A stretch of DNA of 64,000 bases from Rhodospirillaceae bacterium (GTDB lineage: Bacteria; Pseudomonadota; Alphaproteobacteria; Dongiales; Dongiaceae). Positions 46,096-54,856 of the stretch are shown piece after piece; within the stretch, counting starts at the first letter, position 1, and the number at the start of each line of letters is the position of its first letter. The stretch covers positions 186,001 to 250,000 of the forward strand of contig JADJQM010000001.1 of the NCBI GenBank assembly GCA_016712715.1, in the 5' to 3' direction. The position numbers were made by a program, and so were the translations under genes. The notes under the pieces are model-generated. The model was not told the DNA's origin. It saw nothing but the letters and a program-made list of their open reading frames with translations, and made no database searches.

Positions 46096-47051
46096 GGTCG
46101 GTCGGCAGCACGCTTTATTACCTGCGCACGCGGGCCTGGATCTGGTCGTTCATCGCGACGGCCGCCGTGTGGATCGCCACCATCCTCTTTACCGGCGGCC
46201 ATGGCGGCGGGCAGATGCTGACGGCGGCCTTGTCGTTTGCGACCTTCACCATCATCGTCGGCACCGGGCAGATGTTCGTCATCACCACCGGGCCGGGCAA
46301 TGTCGATCTCTCGATCCCGGCCACCATGGCGCTGGCAGGGGCGGTCACGACCAAGATCATGGACACGCAGGACGGCATGATCCTCACGGGCCTCGCCGTG
46401 GCGCTGGGGATCGGGCTGTTGGTGGGGCTCTTCAATTACGGGCTCATCCGCCTGCTGCGCATTCCGCCGATCATCGCGACCTTGTCGGCCAGCTTCCTGG
46501 TGCAGTCGACCGCCATCGCCTATGGCCGCGGGTTGCGCATCAAGCCGCCGCCGGCTTTGGCCGAATTCACCACGGCGGAGGTGGGCGGGGTGCCGATCCT
46601 TGCCATTGGCGGCATGGTGTTCACAGCCGTGATGGGCGTGGTGCTGGCGCGCAGCTTCTACGGCCGCTCGGTGCTGGCGGTGGGGCAGAATATGCGCGCA
46701 GCCTGGCTCGCTGGCATCCCGGTCGAGCGTACGCGGCTCATCACCTATTGCTTGAGCGCGATGCTGGCTGGCCTCAGCGGGCTGCTGCTCTCGGGCTTTT
46801 CGGGCGGCTCGTCGCTCAACATGGGCGAGGAATATCTGCTGGCCTCGATCGCCGTGGTGGTGATCGGCGGCACCTCGGTCGCCGGCGGGCGCGCCAATGT
46901 GCCGGGCATCTGGGGAGCGGCGCTGTTCCTCTATCTGCTGGTCACGATGCTCAACACCTTTGGCGCCAGTGCCGGCTTGCGCCTGATCATGACCGGGTTG
47001 ATCATCATCGGTGTTATCACGCTGGCCGGCAGCGGCGAACAGAAGCGCTAG
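46092..47051 (+). CDS. Sugar ABC transporter permease 2
   Basis: This 319-residue permease of the same BPD_transp_2 family has TTGPGNVDLSIPATMALAGA, YGRSVLAVGQNMRAAWLAGI and VVVIGGTSVAGGRANVPGIW. Two different permeases imply a heterodimeric channel. The ATG overlaps the end of permease 1 (ATGA), and the FAH-family gene starts 19 bp after its stop. Confidence 0.9.
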   Translation: MRSVGSTLYYLRTRAWIWSFIATAAVWIATILFTGGHGGGQMLTAALSFATFTIIVGTGQMFVITTGPGNVDLSIPATMALAGAVTTKIMDTQDGMILTGLAVALGIGLLVGLFNYGLIRLLRIPPIIATLSASFLVQSTAIAYGRGLRIKPPPALAEFTTAEVGGVPILAIGGMVFTAVMGVVLARSFYGRSVLAVGQNMRAAWLAGIPVERTRLITYCLSAMLAGLSGLLLSGFSGGSSLNMGEEYLLASIAVVVIGGTSVAGGRANVPGIWGAALFLYLLVTMLNTFGASAGLRLIMTGLIIIGVITLAGSGEQKR

Positions 47052-47070
47052 GGAAAGACAGGATCTGCTG

Positions 47071-48073
47071 ATGGAAATCACGCTCACTTCCGCCAATGTG
47101 TTGCCGGTCGACGGCAGCGCCGGCACGCTCATCGGTCGCGCCTGGGTGCCGGGCAATCCCGCCGGGCCCAGCGTGGTGCTGGTAAGCGGCAAGGATCTCA
47201 AGGATCTTTCGGGCAGTTTCGCCACCATGTCGAGGCTGCTGGCCGAGGCCGATCCGGTGGCGGCGGTGCGGATGGCGGCGCAGAAGGCGCCGGTGCTGTG
47301 CAGCCTCGATGATTGCTTGGCCAACACGCCGCCCGATGGGCGCTATGCGGGTAAGCCTTATCTGCTGGCGCCCACGGATCTGCAGGCGATCAAGGCGTGT
47401 GGCGTGACGTTCGCGGCCAGCATGCTGGAACGGGTGATCGAGGAGCGGGCCAAGGGGGATCCCACCGCCGCCGAGGGCATCCGCCAGGTGATCGCCAAGG
47501 AGATCGGCGGCGATCTCCGGCGCATCAAGCCGGGATCGGCGGAAGCAGAGAAGCTGAAGCAGGCGCTGATCGAACGGGGCATGTGGTCGCAATATCTCGA
47601 GGTCGGCATCGGGCCTTATGCCGAGGTGTTCACCAAGTCGCAGCCGATGTCGGCGGTGGGGACGGGGGCCGATGTCGGCATCCATCCGGAATCGAGCTGG
47701 AACAATCCCGAGCCTGAAATCGTGCTGGTGATCAACCCGCGCGGCGAGATCGTCGGGGCGACGGGACAAATCCTCGATGAACCAGATCAGCCGCGACGTG
47801 ACGGATCTTGCCGGCCAGACGCTCAGCAAGAACCATCAGTACCCGGATGGGCTGGTGCTTTATGTCGGCACCATGTTCGCCCCCGTCAAGGATCGCAACG
47901 CGCCGGGCATGGGCTTCACGCACAAGATCGGCGATATTGTGACCATTGCGACGCCGCAGCTGGGCGCGCTGGTCAACCGGGTGCGCTACACGAACGAGGT
48001 GGCGCCGTGGACCTTCGGGACCGGGGCGCTCATGGAAAATCTGGCCCAGCGCGGGTTGCTGGCGCGCAAGTAG
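47071..48073 (+). pseudogene. Fumarylacetoacetate hydrolase family protein, internally deleted
   Basis: The gene starts MEITLTSANVLPVDGSAGTL and reads to VINPRGEIVGAT near 47763. It continues in another frame as DKSSMNQISRDVTDLAGQTL and GFTHKIGDIVTIATPQLGAL to 48073. By comparison with the sugar-acid FAH family (about 390 residues) roughly 60 residues, including the segment after GATLGND, are missing at about 47761-47768. This is more than a one-base error; it is either a real deletion or a misassembly. Related enzymes hydrolyse or hydrate 2-keto-3-deoxy sugar acids, fitting the cluster. Confidence 0.75.
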
Positions 48074-48084
48074 GGAGCTGCAAG

Positions 48085-48993
48085 ATGGCGAAGATCGAAC
48101 ATGTCGGCCTCATCGGTGTCGGCCTCATGGGCCATGGCATCGGCAAGAATATCTCGCCAAGGGCTTCAAGCTCTCGGTGCTGGCGCATCGCAACCGGCAG
48201 CCGGTCGACGACCTCCTCGCCAAGGGCGCAAGGAAGCAAAAAGAGCCCCAAGGAGCTCGCCGCCAATTGCGATATGGTGATCACGGTGGTCGGCAATTCG
48301 CTGCAGATGGAAGAGATTGTGCGCAAGGCTGATGGCCTCATCGCCGGGTTGAAACCCGGCACGATCATCGCCGATGCGACGACGGCGCAGCCGGAATCGA
48401 GCATCCAGCTCGCCGCCGAGATCGCGGCCAAGGGTGGGCGTTTCGTCGATATTCCGATGACCAGGACACCCAAGGAAGCGGAGGCCGGCAAGCTCGGTCT
48501 CATGACCGGCGGCGACAAGGCGACACTGGCGGAGATCAATCCGGTGCTGGAATGTTTTGCCGATACGATCGTCTATTGCGGTGGTGTGGGTGCCGCGCAC
48601 AAGGCGAAGCTTATCAACAACATGTTGTCGCTGGGCTATGCCGCGGTGACGGCGGAGGCGCTGGCCACCGCCAAGAAATCCGGCGTCGACCTCAACGCGC
48701 TCAGGCAGATCGTGACCGCGGGTGGCGCCAACAGCGTCATGTTCCAGCGGTTGGCGGCCTATCAGATCGACGGCGACAACACGCAGCTGCAATTTGCCAT
48801 CGCCAATGCGCAGAAGGATGTGCGCTATTTCCTGCAGATGGCGGAAGCCTTGCCGATGACGGCTTTTGTCGCCTCGGCCATTCACCAGCTCTACAGCATG
48901 GCGAACGGAGCTGGGCTCGGTCAGCATTATGTGCCGGAAGTGATCGATCTGATTACCGACCTCAGCGACAAGGCGTTCGCCAAGGGGAAATAG
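48085..48993 (+). CDS. 3-hydroxyisobutyrate dehydrogenase-like NAD(P)-dependent oxidoreductase
   Basis: This roughly 302-residue protein starts MAKIEHVGLIGVGLMGHGIG, the Rossmann motif. Further motifs are GGRFVDIPMTRTPKEAEAG with the substrate-binding region, and GGVGAAHKAKLINNMLS with the catalytic lysine. Residues about 23-52 are read in the wrong frame between two compensating indels (one base missing near 48153 and one extra A in the A5 run at 48238-48242); the repaired segment is ILAKGFKLSVLAHRNRQPVD. It oxidises beta-hydroxyacids such as tartronate semialdehyde or 3-hydroxyisobutyrate type substrates. Confidence 0.87.
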   Translation: MAKIEHVGLIGVGLMGHGIGKNISPRASSSRCWRIATGSRSTTSSPRAQGSKKSPKELAANCDMVITVVGNSLQMEEIVRKADGLIAGLKPGTIIADATTAQPESSIQLAAEIAAKGGRFVDIPMTRTPKEAEAGKLGLMTGGDKATLAEINPVLECFADTIVYCGGVGAAHKAKLINNMLSLGYAAVTAEALATAKKSGVDLNALRQIVTAGGANSVMFQRLAAYQIDGDNTQLQFAIANAQKDVRYFLQMAEALPMTAFVASAIHQLYSMANGAGLGQHYVPEVIDLITDLSDKAFAKGK

Positions 48994-48994
48994 C

Positions 48995-50603
48995 TTGCGG
49001 CGCGACCTGGGGATTGGGATTACGTCATCGTCGGCGCGGGGTCGGCCGGCTGCGTGCTCGCCAACCGCCTCTCGGCCGATCCGAAGATGCGCGTGCTGCT
49101 GCTGGAGGCCGGCGGCAAGGACGATTATATCTGGATCCACATCCCGGTCGGCTATCTCTATTGCATGAACAATCCCCGGACGGATTGGGGATTGAAGACC
49201 GTGCCGCAGGCGGGCCTCAACGGTCGTGCGCTGCATTATCCGCGCGGGAAAGTGCTGGGGGATCGTCCTCGATCAACGGCATGATCTATATGCGCGGACA
49301 GGCGCAGGATTATGACGGCTGGCGGCAGCTCGGCAATGCCGGCTGGGCGTGGGACGATGTGCTGCCCTATTTCATCAAGTCACAGCATCATTATGCGCCG
49401 GAGGCGGGCTTCCATGGCGGTGACGGCGAATGGCGGGTCGAGCAGCCGCGCATCCAGTGGAGCATCCTCGATGCAGTGCGCGAGGCGGCGGCGGAACTGG
49501 GCATCCCGAAGATCGAGGATTTCAACCGCGGCGACAATGAAGGCTCGTCCTATTTCCAGGTGAACCAGAAGCGCGGGGTGCGCTGGAACACGGCGAAGGC
49601 CTTCCTGCGACCGGTGCTGCACCGACCGAATTTGAAGGTGATGACCGGCGTCACGGTCGAGCGGCTGACGCTGGAGGGGAAGCGCGTGATCGGTCTCGAG
49701 TGCCGGGTGGAAGGTGTGCCAGCGCGGGTGCTTGCGGCGGGCGAGGTGATCCTGGCGGCGGGTGCCATCGGGTCGCCGCAGATCCCTGCAATTGTCGGGC
49801 ATCGGGAATGCGGAGCATCTGCGCGGCGTCGGCATTGATGTTGTACACGAGTTGCCGGGGTGGGCGGCAACTTGCAGGACCATCTGCAGATCCGGACGAT
49901 CTTCAAGATCAGCGGTGCCATGACGCTCAACCAGATGGCTGGCAGCCTCATCGGCAAGGCGAAGATCGCGGCGGATTATCTGCTGCGGCGGCGCGGACCG
50001 ATGACCATGGCGCCGAGCCAGCTCGGCATCTTCGCGAAATCAGATCCGAGCCTTGCCACGGCGAACCTTGAATATCACGTGCAGCCCTTGTCGCTGGATG
50101 CGTTCGGCCAGCCGCTGCACCGCTTTCCGGCGATCACCATGTCGGTCTGCAATCTGCGGCCGGAAAGCCGGGGGCAGGTGCGCGTGACCTCGGCCGATCC
50201 CACGATCATGCCGGCGATCGATCCCAATTACCTGTCGGCCGATGCCGATCGGCTGGTGGCGGCGGAATCGATCCGCCATGCCCGCCGCCTGATGGCGACC
50301 CGGGCGATGGCGCCCTTTGCACCCAGCGAATTCAAGCCGGGTGCCGAACATATCGACGATGCGGCGCTCGCGCGTTTGGCCGGTGATATCGGCACCACGA
50401 TCTTTCACCCGGTGGGCACGGCGCGGATGGGCTCTGACCCGATGGCGGTTGTGGATGCGCGGCTGCGGGTGTATGGCCTTGGCGGCCTGCGCGTGGTGGA
50501 TGCCTCGATCATGCCGACCATAACGTCGGGCAACACCAATTCGCCGGTCATCATGATCGCCGAGAAAGGGTCTGAGATGATCCTGACGGATAAGCTGAGC
50601 TAG
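48995..50603 (+). pseudogene. GMC family FAD-dependent oxidoreductase, multiply frameshifted
   Basis: About 536 residues after repair. FAD-binding starts with DWDYVIVGAGSAGCVLANRL, then SSSINGMIYMRGQAQDYDGW, and the end is GTARMGSDPMAVVDARLRVYG. Start codon TTG 48995 needs one G added in the G4 run at 49009. Further breaks: G run at 49257-49261 (one short), CCC at 49784-49786 (one too many), G4 at 49857-49860 (one short). All are homopolymer length changes and look like sequencing errors. GMC enzymes oxidise alcohols such as sugars or choline; it closes the transport cluster. Confidence 0.82.
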
Positions 50604-50604
50604 A

Positions 50605-51528
50605 TCACGCGGTGGCGGTCGCCTTCGCCTCGGCCATGACCCAGTCGCGGAAGGCGTTGCATTTGGCGCTCTGGCGGCGTTCGGCGGGATAGACCAGGTA
50701 ATAGGCGAACTCGACCGGCTGATCGATTTCGGCCAGTTTCACGATGCGGCCGGCGGCAAGGTCGGCCGCTGCGAGCGTCGCCTTGGCAAGTGCGATGCCG
50801 CGGCTGGCGACGGCTGCCTCCAGCACCAGGCTCGATTGATTGAAGCGAGGGCCACGGCGCCAGTCGACGCCGCTGAGGCGCGCCGCGCGCAGCCACATGC
50901 GCCAGTCCGGGCAGGTCTTGTCTTGGTCGGGGCTGTCGTCATGCAGCAGGGTCTGGCTGCGCAGCAGTTCGAGAGCATGGTCGGCGGCGGCACCGGCAAG
51001 CAAATGCGGCGCGCAGACCGGGAAGACGCGTTCAGCCAGCAGATGGTCGGCGGTGAGGCCCGGATAGATGCCGCTGCCATAGCGGATGGCGATGTCGACA
51101 TCATCGACCGCGAAATCAACGAGCTGGTCGGTGGCGAGAATGCGGATGTCGATGTTGGGATATGCCTGCGCGAAGGCATCAAGGCGCGGCGACAGCCATT
51201 TGGCGGCGAAGGAGGGGGCGACGGAGAGGGTCAGCACATTCTCCTCGCCCTGTGGCGCCAGCAGGGAAATGGCCATGCGGAGCTGGTCGAAGCCTTCGAG
51301 AATGCCGGGAAGGATCGCCTTGCCTTCATTGGTGAGCTGCAAGCCGCGGCTCGTGCGCACGAAGACGGGCAGGCCAAGCTGGTCCTCCAACTGGCGGATC
51401 TGCAGGCTGACCGCGGACGGGGTCACATGCAGATCTTCGGCGGCGGCGGCAAAGCTGAGACGCTCGGCGGCGGCGGCAAAGGCCCGCAGCGAATTGAGCG
51501 GTGGCAGGCGGCGTGTTTTCCCGGACAT
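50605..51528 (-). CDS. LysR family regulator (GcvA-like)
   Basis: This 307-residue regulator starts MSGKTRRLPPLNSLRAFAAA, the classic GcvA/AmpR N-terminus, with helix LHVTPSAVSLQIRQLEDQL. The effector domain (IDIRILATDQLVDFAVDDVD, AIRYGSGIYPGL) is typical of the subfamily. It is convergent with the GMC gene, so it could regulate the sugar cluster or the gene set further right; the sequence does not decide. Confidence 0.92.
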   Translation of the reverse strand: MSGKTRRLPPLNSLRAFAAAAERLSFAAAAEDLHVTPSAVSLQIRQLEDQLGLPVFVRTSRGLQLTNEGKAILPGILEGFDQLRMAISLLAPQGEENVLTLSVAPSFAAKWLSPRLDAFAQAYPNIDIRILATDQLVDFAVDDVDIAIRYGSGIYPGLTADHLLAERVFPVCAPHLLAGAAADHALELLRSQTLLHDDSPDQDKTCPDWRMWLRAARLSGVDWRRGPRFNQSSLVLEAAVASRGIALAKATLAAADLAAGRIVKLAEIDQPVEFAYYLVYPAERRQSAKCNAFRDWVMAEAKATATA

Positions 51529-51675
51529 AGAACCCTCATCCCGCTTACAACATTATCTCTATCAAATTAGTTAGGTATAAAGAGTCCTGTCAAGCGCGAT
51601 TTCTCGGCGATCGCACCGCAGGTGAATTTCCCGATTTATAACAGTCAGTTAGAGCGCTGTCGCACAGCATGCGGA

Positions 51676-51705
51676 AACAGCGCGGGTCCGGAGACCCGCG
51701 CTGTT
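51676..51705. terminator. Strong hairpin downstream of the 88-residue gene
   Basis: AACAGCGCGGGT and ACCCGCGCTGTT form a perfect 12-bp stem around CCGGAG. On the minus strand it lies 27 bp past the stop at 51733, with a short U-containing tail. It would end the riboswitch transcript before the LysR gene. Confidence 0.6.
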
Positions 51706-51732
51706 GCGCGCGGAATGAAATGTCCCTGCCGG

Positions 51733-51999
51733 CTAAATGCCGGTCGCCCGGGCCAGATTGCGGGCAGCTTCTTCCAGCTGGTTGAGCCGCCGGAAGCGGC
51801 TGCCGTCGAGGGTGCGAAAGCGGGGATCGGAAGCGACAAAGGAGAAGCCGCCGCGTTCCCGTAGCGCCAGGCCGGCAGAAACGTCGCCGACCTCGATCGC
51901 AAAGGCTGGGATATTTTCGTTGGCGGCGGAACGACTGATGGAAATGTTGGACTGGGTGACGTTGGATCCAGACGAATTGGACACGGAAATGTCGGTCAC
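51733..51999 (-). CDS. Hypothetical protein, 88 residues, downstream of SAM-II-like leader
   Basis: GTG 51999 follows AAGGAGG at 6 bp. The protein is Ser/Asn-rich at the start (TDISVSNSSGSNVTQSNISI) and continues as a likely beta-rich domain (AFAIEVGDVSAGLALRERGG, FSFVASDPRFRTLDGSRF) with a helical end (LNQLEEAARNLARATGI). I do not recognise a family. The region reads as one protein without cysteines. It is the only gene between the riboswitch and the terminator, so it is the presumed target of the leader. Confidence 0.6.
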   Translation of the reverse strand: MTDISVSNSSGSNVTQSNISISRSAANENIPAFAIEVGDVSAGLALRERGGFSFVASDPRFRTLDGSRFRRLNQLEEAARNLARATGI

Positions 52000-52011
52000 G
52001 GGAAACCTCCT

Positions 52012-52043
52012 TACCGGCTTCAGGCTCGGGCTTTTAACCGGTA
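52012..52043 (-). promoter_or_regulatory. Stem-loop abutting the ribosome-binding site of the 88-residue gene
   Basis: TACCGG and CCGGTA pair across a 20-nt loop on the minus strand, and the AAGGAGG Shine-Dalgarno starts at the last base of the stem. Formation of the stem could restrict ribosome access. Confidence 0.35.
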
Positions 52044-52098
52044 TCGATGACAGCAAGATGAAGCGACATGCTTCGCGATAGGCCAGACAACAGTCTGA

Positions 52099-52164
52099 TC
52101 AACAACAGGTTCCGCGGCTGCAACAGAGTCGGGTTTTGGGAAATGTCGGGCGCTCGGCCTTCAT
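52099..52164 (-). CDS. Cys-rich 21-residue leader peptide (uORF)
   Basis: The ATG at 52164 follows AGGAG at 8 bp. The peptide has 21 residues and ends TRLCCSRGTCC, with four cysteines in the last eight positions. It lies between the SAM-II-like aptamer and the 88-residue gene. A short hairpin (CAGAC-TGTT-GTCTG, 52084-52097) follows the stop. Concentrated Cys codons at the end of a leader peptide resemble cysteine-dependent attenuators; this is inference from position and composition. Confidence 0.5.
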   Translation of the reverse strand: MKAERPTFPKTRLCCSRGTCC

Positions 52165-52191
52165 ATCGGGTGCTCCTGTCACAAGGGGAAC

Positions 52192-52209
52192 CCACGACTT
52201 CCGTCGTGG
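52192..52209. promoter_or_regulatory. Hairpin between riboswitch aptamer and leader peptide
   Basis: CCACGAC and GTCGTGG pair around TTCC, directly after the aptamer and 28 bp before the leader peptide ATG. It could be part of the expression platform. Confidence 0.4.
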
Positions 52210-52260
52210 CGCTTTAGCTTTGGTATCGCGGTGCAAGCTGCTCCCATCAAATGCCGCGGG
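52210..52260 (-). ncRNA. SAM-II-like riboswitch
   Basis: On the minus strand the sequence has the SAM-II (SAM-alpha) order of conserved elements: P1 arm CGCGG (52258-52254), loop AUUUG (52252-52248), GCUUGCA (52238-52232), P1 arm CCGCG (52231-52227), CCAAAG and then GCUAAA (52218-52213). AUUUG can pair with CAAA to make the pseudoknot. Two conserved G residues of the consensus are missing and P2 is short. SAM-II elements in alphaproteobacteria normally precede met genes and repress them when S-adenosylmethionine is abundant; no met gene follows here. Confidence 0.6.
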
Positions 52261-52637
52261 TCCGTCGATCGAACCAGCCGATGCGATGTCATCGGCTCGA
52301 TGAAACCTAGTCAGGGAGCGTCAGTCCGACAAACGAGAATAGGTCGACGATAGCCTAAGTTATGCTCACGCAAATCGCAGGATGCCCGCAACAGTAGATC
52401 GATGTTGAGAAGATCATAGAACAGCAGAATAATCCTACTTCACCGGGAGAAAAGGAATGAATGGAGGACTTAGGCTGGAATGCCTCCAGGCGAGGCCTGA
52501 TAGATGTGATATCTAGGTTTGTCGTCCTTACTAAGTCATTAATATATAATAAGTATTTTTATTGGATTCTTCTCGGAGCGGACTGGAGCAGTTCCCTTCG
52601 GAAGGCCCCGCAGTGACCGAGCAAGGATGTCTTCCCG
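52261..52637. other. Intergenic region between the riboswitch and the chemoreceptor gene
   Basis: It holds an inverted repeat AGCCGATG/CATCGGCT at 52275-52296 and an AT-rich stretch with a perfect TATAAT at 52545-52550, a likely -10 for the chemoreceptor gene although the -35 is poor. I see no other gene or RNA. Confidence 0.5.
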
Positions 52638-52697
52638 ATGAGTGTTTTCAAATCGTTCAAGATTCTCTGACAAATTTTACTTGTAAGTCTTGTAGCA

Positions 52698-54599
52698 TTG
52701 GTCGGGTTTCTGGTCATTCTGACGGCCTATCTCATTGCCGACGGCGCGCGCGGCGGGGAGCAAGCCAAGGCGAATGAGGCGACGAACATCTATGTCATTG
52801 CCCAGGACCTGAGATACGAGTTCCTGAATGCGCGTCGGCGCGAAAAAGACTTCCTGCTGCGCCTCGATGAAAAATACATATCTCAACATGCCGAGGTCAT
52901 GGTCAGCATCACCGATCATCTGGATGAGCTCCAGGCAGCGGATTCTGACGGGACCTATGCCGGCACCATCACGGAAATCCGTACCGGGGTCGATTCGTAC
53001 AAATCCGCTTTTGCCACCACGACGGGCGATTGGATTGCCATCGGCCTCAACGACGAGTTGGGACTGCGCGCCAAGCTGCGCAAGTCGGTTCATGATGTCG
53101 AAGAGAAGCTGAAGGCCCTCTCGCTCGACAAGCTGACCATTTCGATGCTGATGCTGCGCCGCGTGGAAAAGGATTTCCTGCTGCGGCTCGACCCCAAATA
53201 TGTCGAGGCCCATGCCAAGGCGTCGGCGGATTTTATCGCCGATCTGGAACTGACCGCAGTTCCGCCGGCGGATAAGGAGCAGATCGCGGTGCTGATGACC
53301 GCGTATGGCAAGGATTTCGCGTCAGTCGCCAGCACGCGGCTCAGCCTCATCCAGGATGAAAAGTCCCTGTCGGAGACATTCTCGAAGGTCGATCCGGTGG
53401 TGACCGCGATGATCGACAAGATCAACGAGCAGTTCGTCGCCGGGAGCAAGCGTGCTGAGGAATTCAGCGCGCAGACCAAGAACATCATTCTCATCTCCAT
53501 AGTGATCATCGCCACGCTCGCGGTCGGCGTTGCCGCCCTGATCGGTACACGGATCGTTCGACCGATCGCTGCCATGACCAAGGCAATGCTCGCCTTGTCG
53601 AGCGGGCGGCAGGACACGTCGATTCCTGCCACTGACTACAAGAACGAAATCGGCCAGATGGCGCAGAGCGTGGAGGTGTTCAAGAATTCCATGCTGGAAT
53701 CGCAACGCTTGGCCAAGGAACAGGCGGATGCGCAGCGGCTACAGGTGGAACGCGGCGAGAAGATGCAGGAACTGACGCGCAGTTTCGACCGCGACGTCGC
53801 GGCGGCGCTTGGCACCGTCAACCAGGCCGTGGCCGAAATGGAGCGGACGGCGCAATCCATGGCGGAATCCGCGCAGTCCGTCAGTTCCGGGGCCCAGGCG
53901 GTCTCAGCCGGCGCCAATGAAGCGTCGGCCAACGTCCAGACCGTGGCCGCGGCCACCGAGGAGTTGAATGCCTCGATCGGCGAAATCGGCAGCCAGGTAA
54001 CGATGTCGACGCGGGTCGCCGAGGAAGCGGTGAGCGAGGCAGAGCGCACCAGCGCCGTGGTAACCGGCCTTGCGGCCGCAACGGACCGGATCGGTCAGGT
54101 GGTGACGCTAATCCAGGACATTGCCAACCAGACCAATCTGCTGGCCTTGAATGCCACGATCGAGGCTGCACGCGCCGGCGAAGCGGGGCGTGGCTTCGCG
54201 GTGGTGGCGAGCGAGGTAAAGAATCTGGCGCAGCAGACCGGGCGGGCCACCGAGGAAATCGGCCAGCAGATCGGCGATGTGCAAAGTTCCACGAACACGG
54301 CGGTGAATGCCATTCAGCAGATCTCGCAGACCATCAAGCGCAGTCATGAAATTTCCGCGACCATTGCCGCTGCGGTCGAGGAGCAGACGGCGGCGACGCG
54401 CGAAATCGCGCGCAATGTCGAAGAAGCCGCCAGGGGAACCGATGACGTGACCCAGAACATCTCGGTGGTCAATGACGCGGCGCAGGCCAGCAATGAGGCA
54501 GCGACGACGGTGCGAGTTTCGGCCGGCGCGCTTGCCAGGCAATCGGCGGAGCTCGACCAGCTGGTGAAGGGCTTCCTGCAGAATGTCCGGGTGCTTTAG
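52698..54599 (+). CDS. Methyl-accepting chemotaxis protein with HBM-type sensor domain
   Basis: 633 residues are readable. The sensor has two related segments (RRREKDFLLRLDEKYISQHA and LRRVEKDFLLRLDPKYVEAH), the mark of a helical bimodular (HBM) domain. A second membrane helix (ILISIVIIATLAVGVAALIG), HAMP and an MCP signalling domain (LALNATIEAARAGEAGRGFA at the tip) follow. The natural start is probably ATG 52638 (MSVFKSFKIL), but an in-frame TGA at 52668-52670 interrupts it just before membrane helix 1; TTG 52698 is the first usable codon afterwards. HBM receptors can sense organic acids; the ligand here is unknown. Confidence 0.88.
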   Translation: MVGFLVILTAYLIADGARGGEQAKANEATNIYVIAQDLRYEFLNARRREKDFLLRLDEKYISQHAEVMVSITDHLDELQAADSDGTYAGTITEIRTGVDSYKSAFATTTGDWIAIGLNDELGLRAKLRKSVHDVEEKLKALSLDKLTISMLMLRRVEKDFLLRLDPKYVEAHAKASADFIADLELTAVPPADKEQIAVLMTAYGKDFASVASTRLSLIQDEKSLSETFSKVDPVVTAMIDKINEQFVAGSKRAEEFSAQTKNIILISIVIIATLAVGVAALIGTRIVRPIAAMTKAMLALSSGRQDTSIPATDYKNEIGQMAQSVEVFKNSMLESQRLAKEQADAQRLQVERGEKMQELTRSFDRDVAAALGTVNQAVAEMERTAQSMAESAQSVSSGAQAVSAGANEASANVQTVAAATEELNASIGEIGSQVTMSTRVAEEAVSEAERTSAVVTGLAAATDRIGQVVTLIQDIANQTNLLALNATIEAARAGEAGRGFAVVASEVKNLAQQTGRATEEIGQQIGDVQSSTNTAVNAIQQISQTIKRSHEISATIAAAVEEQTAATREIARNVEEAARGTDDVTQNISVVNDAAQASNEAATTVRVSAGALARQSAELDQLVKGFLQNVRVL

Positions 54600-54684
54600 C
54601 ATCAGGGCGTTGCCCTCCATCCTGGCCTAGATACCCCGTTCCGGCGAGCCTCGCCCCTGTCCGGAAAGACGAGAATCGCGGAAG

Positions 54685-54707
54685 CGGCCGGCACAAGATG
54701 CCGGCCG
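54685..54707. terminator. Terminator hairpin after the chemoreceptor gene
   Basis: CGGCCGGCA and TGCCGGCCG form a 9-bp perfect stem around CAAGA, followed by TTGTCGTTT, in the gap before the kinase-like gene. Confidence 0.65.
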
Positions 54708-54856
54708 TTGTCGTTTGCGGATGAGCGAACGGGGCCGGCAGGTTGCGGTTCTCGCAAATTACAACATTAAATCAACAAACAGTGCGCTTTCCTTGTTGAC
54801 TTTGAGCCCGATCAATGGCGAATGATGAGGGCAAAAGGACTTCGAGGGGGCGGGAA

